This document shows positions 7,529 through 10,685 of a DNA stretch of 10,685 bases, in pieces (the first letter of the stretch is position 1; every line of letters begins with the position of its first letter). The stretch covers positions 342,118 to 352,802 of the forward strand of contig MU069532.1 in NCBI GenBank assembly GCA_002284615.2, read 5' to 3'. Both the position numbers and the translations under genes were made by a program. The DNA comes from Dunaliella salina (taxonomy: Eukaryota; Chlorophyta; Chlorophyceae; Chlamydomonadales; Dunaliellaceae). The notes beneath the pieces were generated by a model. It made no database searches and had not been told where the DNA came from. It saw nothing but the letters and a program-made list of their open reading frames with translations.

Positions 7529-7541
7529 TATTCCCCTGGGT
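7529..7541. repeat. Right 13-bp target duplication of E2 copy 2
   Basis: This is an exact repeat of 7108-7120, directly after the CTTAC tail. The bases on either side differ between the two copies, which fixes the length at 13. Confidence 0.95.
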
Positions 7542-7926
7542 GTAGGTGGAACTATTTACACTGAGCATACCCTGAAGAAATTCAAACAACTAGGACTGGA
7601 TCACCAGCGTGCCACGAAGCTTGCTCAACAACGTCCATGCCCATTCTGTTCAATATGTCCACAAACTAGTCTTCACACGCCGCGCTATTCAAAAAAAGAG
7701 TACTTCCCACAGCCAGGTTCTAGAGCCAGGTGCTTCTAGTAACCCTCCAGATCCACAATAGCTTTCACTTTTTCATACTTTGTGGTGAAGGGGGCTCACG
7801 GCTCTTTTTGGAGCCAACGTGTCTCCTTTCCCCTAATTAATGTAGGGAGAGTTTCTCTGCCTTCATAGTTTTCCTGTTTCTTTTCTATTTCTTTCTTTTG
7901 AGCAGGCCAGCAGTCAATTGTTTTGA

Positions 7927-8304
7927 CTAGAGGCCTCCTTTTCCTTGCAAACTTGTAACCTCTGTGCTCTCACTGCCATCCTCAATGTTACTGCTGCCGT
8001 CCCCTTCCTCACTCTCCTCAAAGCCCTCTTCTCCCTCTGACACATGCTTATTGTCCTCATGGCATGTGGCAGAGACCACATATCTTTCCGTCCCTTTGGT
8101 TTTCAGCGTGCTAGTGTTGCCTAGCAGAACATTGGTGCCTTCAATCCCTTGTCCATGGCTGCCGGTTTCCTTCTTGTAAACATTGAACACTGAACACGTA
8201 TCGTCCTCATGAAGCCATGTATGCACCCCCACTTGTGCATGTCCACAGCATCCTTGCCTGCAGTTGCACGCGTGTACCTGCACGGTGAGACCTCCTCGCC
8301 TTGC
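7927..8304 (-). CDS. Unrecognised ORF with acidic Glu/Ser-rich tail
   Basis: The frame is open from 8304 down to TAG at 7929-7927. It has no ATG near its start, only a GTG at 8283, so if real it is more likely an exon than a whole gene. A pyrimidine-poor CAACTGCAG around 8260 could be an acceptor. The N-terminal part is Cys-rich (CNCRQGCCGH). The C-terminal third is strongly acidic (SEGEEGFEESEEGDG). Codon choice is mixed. It ends about 30 bases from the 3' end of E1 copy D. No family is recognised. Confidence 0.35.
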   Translation of the reverse strand, partial: ARRGGLTVQVHACNCRQGCCGHAQVGVHTWLHEDDTCSVFNVYKKETGSHGQGIEGTNVLLGNTSTLKTKGTERYVVSATCHEDNKHVSEGEEGFEESEEGDGSSNIEDGSESTEVTSLQGKGGL

Positions 8305-8349
8305 TCACTCAATAAACTTGTTAGTGTTCACATTCTTGCACACACACAG

Positions 8350-8437
8350 GAGAGCAGAAGAAAATCGAAACTATGCATTCTCAGCATCCAGGCATTATTC
8401 CCCAGAGCCAGTTTGCACAGAGCAAGATGACGTCCAG
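8350..8437 (+). other. Possible plus-strand internal exon
   Basis: The stretch lies between an AG acceptor (ACACACACAG) and a strong donor (GTCCAG followed by GTAAGC). It is open across 88 bases in the frame RAEENRNYAFSASRHYSPEP. No upstream or downstream partner exon is convincing and no family is recognised. It would overlap the downstream region of the minus-strand T-protein gene. Confidence 0.25.
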
Positions 8438-8442
8438 GTAAG

Positions 8443-8524
8443 CCTGTCAACTTTTTGCAGCAAGTCTGTACAAAAATGGCGAACTTGTCAATCTTTTGCA
8501 GCAAGTCTGTACAAAAATGGCGAT
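8443..8524. repeat. 41-bp tandem duplication with TTTTGCAG cores
   Basis: The two units (8443-8483 and 8484-8524) share TTTTGCAGCAAGTCTGTAC and AAAAATGGCGA, differing at a few positions. A partial third unit (ACAAAAATGGC) follows at 8525-8535. On the minus strand the block falls just past the stop of the T-protein exon, in its likely 3'UTR, and gives repeated CCATTTTTGTAC motifs. Confidence 0.9.
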
Positions 8525-8566
8525 ACAAAAATGGCAGTGTCTGGCTGTGGTTCATGGCACACTGTC

Positions 8567-8690
8567 TCAGGGTTTCTTGTAGTATTTGGCAGGAACGAAG
8601 GGTGTCTTCACCACTTCCGCATCATTCAATTTGCCGCGGACCTGGAACTTGATCTTGTTGCCAACCTTGTCCTCACCCTTGGTGATGTAC
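8567..8690 (-). CDS. GCST: Glycine cleavage system T-protein (aminomethyltransferase), terminal exon
   Basis: The minus-strand exon reads YITKGEDKVGNKIKFQVRGK, continues LNDAEVVKTPFVPAKYYKKP and stops at TGA (8569-8567). The pattern VRGK, then a short spacer, then K-x-PFVP-x-KYYK is the characteristic C-terminus of the T-protein. That enzyme transfers the methylene group of glycine from the lipoylated H-protein to tetrahydrofolate, releasing ammonia, in mitochondria. The usual family Met before PFVP is Thr here. An acceptor (AAACGCAG) precedes the exon and would leave the codon for the Gly of the family's MGY motif split. Codons are strongly C/G-ending, unlike the surroundings. Upstream exons are not seen within the remaining 2 kb, implying a long last intron. 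Confidence 0.72.
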
Positions 8691-8714
8691 CTGCGTTTGG
8701 TGGGCAAACCCGTG

Positions 8715-8717
<3 letters not shown>

Positions 8718-8769
<52 letters not shown>

Positions 8770-8800
8770 TGTGTGTGAGAGTATGTGTGTGTGTGTGTGT

Positions 8801-8866
<66 letters not shown>
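8718..8866. repeat. (GT)n microsatellite with interruptions
   Basis: About 149 bases of TG/GT repeat are broken near 8767-8785 (GAGTGT, GAGAGTATG) and at 8801 (GTGGTG). On the minus strand it is a (CA)n tract that ends about 27 bases before the acceptor of the T-protein exon, so it sits inside the presumed last intron. Confidence 0.97.
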
Positions 8867-8867
<1 letters not shown>

Positions 8868-8872
8868 TGTAG

Positions 8873-9391
8873 GCCTCCTGAAGTTTTGTCCCATTTGCAG
8901 ACCAATGTAACCAAACAACCTTGGGGGCATTTCCCTCAGCCACTGAAGTAATCCTCCACCAAGGAAAGAGTCCATTGATCAGAGAAACCCACAACGTGAG
9001 CAACACAGATTAGAAATCTAGGCAGACTTGTGAAATTGCGAGCATTAGTGCTTTTTCCTCTGGATCAGTGACCCACATGTGCACGCCTATGCCTTTTTCA
9101 GAGGCATGTTTTTTGAGCTTTACCCTGAGAGAAAGGTCAAAGGAAGCCAGGAAGGCGAGGTGCCTGCATGCCTGCTTTTGGCAGGGTAAACCAGACACAG
9201 AGCTCAGCCCATTGCCCTGTCGGTGTCCCTTGAATTGCCAGTTCATAGAAATTTTCAACCCTCTGCCAGTAAGGGACCCGTGACACCCCCTGCACAACCG
9301 CTTTGACAATTCCACATCCTTACTCCACTGATTGCCCCACCTATCTTCCTATCCTTTTCCATCATCAACAGTGCGAGGGGTTCCTTGCTGG
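8873..9391 (-). pseudogene. Unrecognised minus-strand coding-like region, part 2
   Basis: One minus-strand frame runs from about 9391 to 8873 with two stops (TAG 9351-9349, TAA 9012-9010). It contains WGNQWSKDVELSKRLCRGCH, ISMNWQFKGHRQGNG, LPCQKQACRHLAFLASFDLS, HASEKGIGVHMWVTDPEEKA and, after the second stop, PKVVWLHWSANGTKLQEAYI. The Trp, Cys and charged-residue pattern looks like real protein. A strong acceptor (CCACTTTTCCAG) lies just upstream at about 9392. It lies in the T-protein's presumed last intron, on the same strand. It may be a decayed mobile-element gene. No family is recognised. Confidence 0.45.
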
Positions 9392-9412
9392 AAAAGTGGA
9401 AAGGCAGGCCAG

Positions 9413-9424
9413 GGGTTAACCCCT
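9413..9424. other. 12-bp perfect palindrome
   Basis: GGGGTTAACCCC is a perfect palindrome. With no known site or context, it may be chance. Confidence 0.6.
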
Positions 9425-9591
9425 TTTTCGCTGTTGCCTTGGGGCAAAAGAAAAGTGCTCAAACAGACACCCAACCTCAAACTTGGTCAAGCAGCAAGCA
9501 GACTTGTTCCGTCAAACAGGCAAAGGATGCAGCATTGCACAAAACATAACTGGAGAGCAGTGTCCGACGAAGCACTTTTACACACCTCTCA

Positions 9592-9787
9592 GAAACAGGG
9601 CAAGCAGCCCTGAAGGTCGATCATGATGGATTCCGGAGAGAGGGTACAAGTATTCCCTGGGAGGCATTTCCACATCCTGAGCAACCCCCCTCCTCCCTCT
9701 CACAAAACATTCAAAAGCCCCTTCCGGGGCAAAAGGGTACAAACCTGCTTCTTTCAATGAGATATACACTAGGTTACAAGGTAACAA
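9592..9787 (-). other. Unrecognised minus-strand coding-like region, part 1
   Basis: The minus-strand frame reads ISLKEAGLYPFAPEGAFECF, then RREYL-like text (PPREYLYPLSGIHHDRPSGL) and LALFLR, before a possible donor (GAG followed by GTGTGT). It reaches a stop at 9580-9578 if unspliced. It would precede part 2 on the same strand across an apparent gap of about 200 bases with good splice-like borders. No family is recognised. Confidence 0.4.
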
Positions 9788-9799
9788 GGTTACAAGGCC

Positions 9800-10305
9800 T
9801 CCAGTCAGAACGACTGACTGCTAGCCAATGAGATATGTTCTAGCAATGTTATTGCAAATTGCAACAAACCTGTAAAGTGACCGCGATGCTTCTTGCTCAT
9901 TTCCCAAACTGTTAACCAACTTGTAAGAGCAGTGCACGTGGCAAAACAGAATATGTTTTGGGGGTGTGTAGTGAATGCGTAACATGAAGGAGACGTGGCC
10001 AAAATGGGGTGCACAACAGATACGTAACAGTATTAGTTATTCAAATTGAAGTTATGATGGATAGCTTCATGCAGAAGACAAGGGCAGGGGAAGGGGAAAG
10101 GGATGAATAGGGCTGGCCAGTTCCGTCTGTTGAAATCCCAAAAACATATAATTACCTTACATTTTACTATATTCTGTACCCATATTCCATCCTGTACCCG
10201 TATTTCCTGCACTTTACGGGGGGAGGGGGCCGGGTCTGTACTATGCCCATATCTCCTTACCTGTACTGTTTATGTGTATTGCACACCTTCGGATGGCCTA
10301 CCCTA
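9800..10305. other. No gene seen
   Basis: Short open frames exist on both strands but show no domain or codon pattern. A small repeat of TCTGTACCCATATTCC and TCCTGTACCCGTATTTCC (about 10178-10207) is the only structure noticed. Confidence 0.5.
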
Positions 10306-10309
10306 GATA

Positions 10310-10659
10310 TGAGGGCAAGGGGGAGAAATCGGGGAAGCATCATACAACAATCAGAGCATGTAGAGTCATTCATGCTGAAGCATGGGGATTTCATAGGGTT
10401 GTTCTTTTGCCAGCAAGTGACGAGGCAAGGAGGAGAAATCGGGGAAGGAAAGCATCATACAACAATTAGAGCATGTGGGGTCATTCATGGGTCATTCATG
10501 CCGAAGCATGGGGACTTCAGAGGGTTGTTCTTTTGCCAGCAAGTGATGAGGCAAAGAGGAGAAATGGGGGAAGGGAAGCATCGTACAACAAGTAGAGCAT
10601 GTAGGGCCATTCCTGCTGGAGCGTGAAGAGCAGAGGATTGTCCTTTTGCCAGCAAGTGA
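10310..10659. repeat. Three-unit tandem array (111, 126 and 113 bp)
   Basis: The units are 10310-10420, 10421-10546 and 10547-10659. Each begins GAGGCAA-like and contains GGAGAAAT, GGGGAAG, CATC(A/G)TACAACAA and AGAGCATGT. Each ends with CTTTTGCCAGCAAGTGA. Unit 2 is longer partly because of an internal doubling of GTCATTCATG. Unit 3 is the most diverged. The open frames through it are only the repeat read in phase. Confidence 0.95.
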
Positions 10660-10685
10660 CAGGCTTCTGCACCGCATGGTGTGTG

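Larger units (their letters stand above)
5870..7761 (+). pseudogene. E1 LINE polyprotein C-terminus: zinc knuckle and restriction-like endonuclease
   Basis: The protein would reverse-transcribe its RNA at a nick made by its own endonuclease. Only the C-terminal part is present. The knuckle is C-x4-C-x7-H-x4-C (5977-6033). The endonuclease keeps Pro-Asp at 6832-6837 and Glu-Ile-Lys at 6998-7006, so the catalytic pattern survives in this copy. Breaks are a block after CQ (6034), a TGA at 6766-6768, a frameshift between the TGA at 6961-6963 and the VHLIEIK segment, an inserted E2 copy at 7121-7528, and a further shift near 7615 after QRATKLA. The final segment reads NVHAHSVQYVHKLVFTRRA and ends at the stop. 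It is a pseudogene, but recent enough to be readable. Confidence 0.75.
5685..7900 (+). mobile_element. E1 LINE, copy D: RLE-type non-LTR retrotransposon, 5'-truncated, twice interrupted
   Basis: The copy keeps the protein's C-terminal third and the 3'UTR. In order it has RTGTLYYQKHAVRCKRST (from about 5910), a CCHC knuckle at 5977-6033 (CPLPGC, then H and C), an interruption (about 6035-6592), TERHNIAGRM, TDIGSD, SRPDAVLITP, VHLIEIKFCEDT, LGVGGTIYTEHT, and the C-terminus NPPDPQ with TAG at 7759-7761. The order knuckle, then conserved RHN, then PD...ExK is that of RLE-class LINEs such as R2, CRE and NeSL, and also Dualen/RandI of algae. The 3'UTR (7762-7900) ends in T/C-rich repeats but lacks the GGTGAGGCC block of copies A-C. 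The 5' limit is uncertain and 5685-5860 is only tentatively included. Confidence 0.75.

Noticed and set aside
8264..8872. 202-codon plus-strand frame ending in a long Cys-Val run, and minus-strand His-Thr frames
   Set aside because: The runs are the (GT)n tract translated. No domain is present, and the T-protein exon lies on the other strand in the same bases.
8873..9010. Second-last exon of the T-protein
   Set aside because: The minus-strand frames here lack the family's GGFSP...KKNIAMGY text that should precede the terminal exon.
9718..9731. GCCCCTTCCGGGGC hairpin as a terminator
   Set aside because: The stem is five base pairs, no T tract follows, and bacterial-type terminators do not apply here.
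10310..10659. CRISPR-like array
   Set aside because: There are only three long units with no short constant repeat and unique spacers, in a eukaryotic context. It is an ordinary tandem array.

Overview
The window is eukaryotic nuclear DNA that is mostly repeats and decayed mobile elements. No long intact gene is visible. The pointers to a eukaryote are long dinucleotide tracts, several 5'-truncated non-LTR retrotransposons (LINEs) with target-site duplications, a short terminal-inverted-repeat element, tRNA-like SINE heads and splice-like exon borders. The one exon I can name is the last exon of the glycine cleavage T-protein on the minus strand. Its G/C-ending codons, and the look of the LINE families, make a green alga with a large repeat-rich genome (for example a Dunaliella-like chlorophyte) my best guess. 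That guess rests on recollection and is low confidence.

Layout. 1-440: a (GA)n tract, then two 3'-end fragments of LINE family E1. 440-1160: no gene seen, only a 38-bp duplication. 1160-2015: the longer E1 copy B, in one frame with stops, containing a 21-base poly-C. 2030-3920: no firm gene; three minus-strand stretches look like short exons. 3925-4345: the C-terminal zinc-knuckle end of another LINE (E3). 4585-4840: the short E1 copy C between near-identical flanks. 4860-5460: a SINE-like head, a decayed E2 LINE end, and a second SINE-like head. 5491-5675: a 185-bp inverted-repeat element filled with ATACGR-type hexamers. About 5685-7900: E1 copy D, which encodes a CCHC knuckle followed by a restriction-like endonuclease (PD...ExK) domain. 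Copy D is broken by an unidentified block of about 560 bp holding a 113-bp tandem duplication, and by a 408-bp E2 copy flanked by a perfect 13-bp duplication.

7905-8560: a minus-strand ORF with an acidic tail, a possible plus-strand exon and a 41-bp duplication. 8567-8690: the T-protein terminal exon. 8718-8866: a long (GT)n tract, which is (CA)n in the presumed last intron of that gene. 8870-9790: an unrecognised minus-strand coding-like region. 9800-10300: nothing recognised. 10310-10659: a three-unit tandem array.

The main biology is a retrotransposon graveyard. E1 is an RLE-class LINE family (the class of R2, CRE, NeSL and the algal Dualen/RandI) present at least five times, always in the same orientation. 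E2 is a LINE that jumped into one E1 copy after E1 had landed. The clean insertion footprints give a relative order of events. The only host gene I can support runs on the opposite strand.
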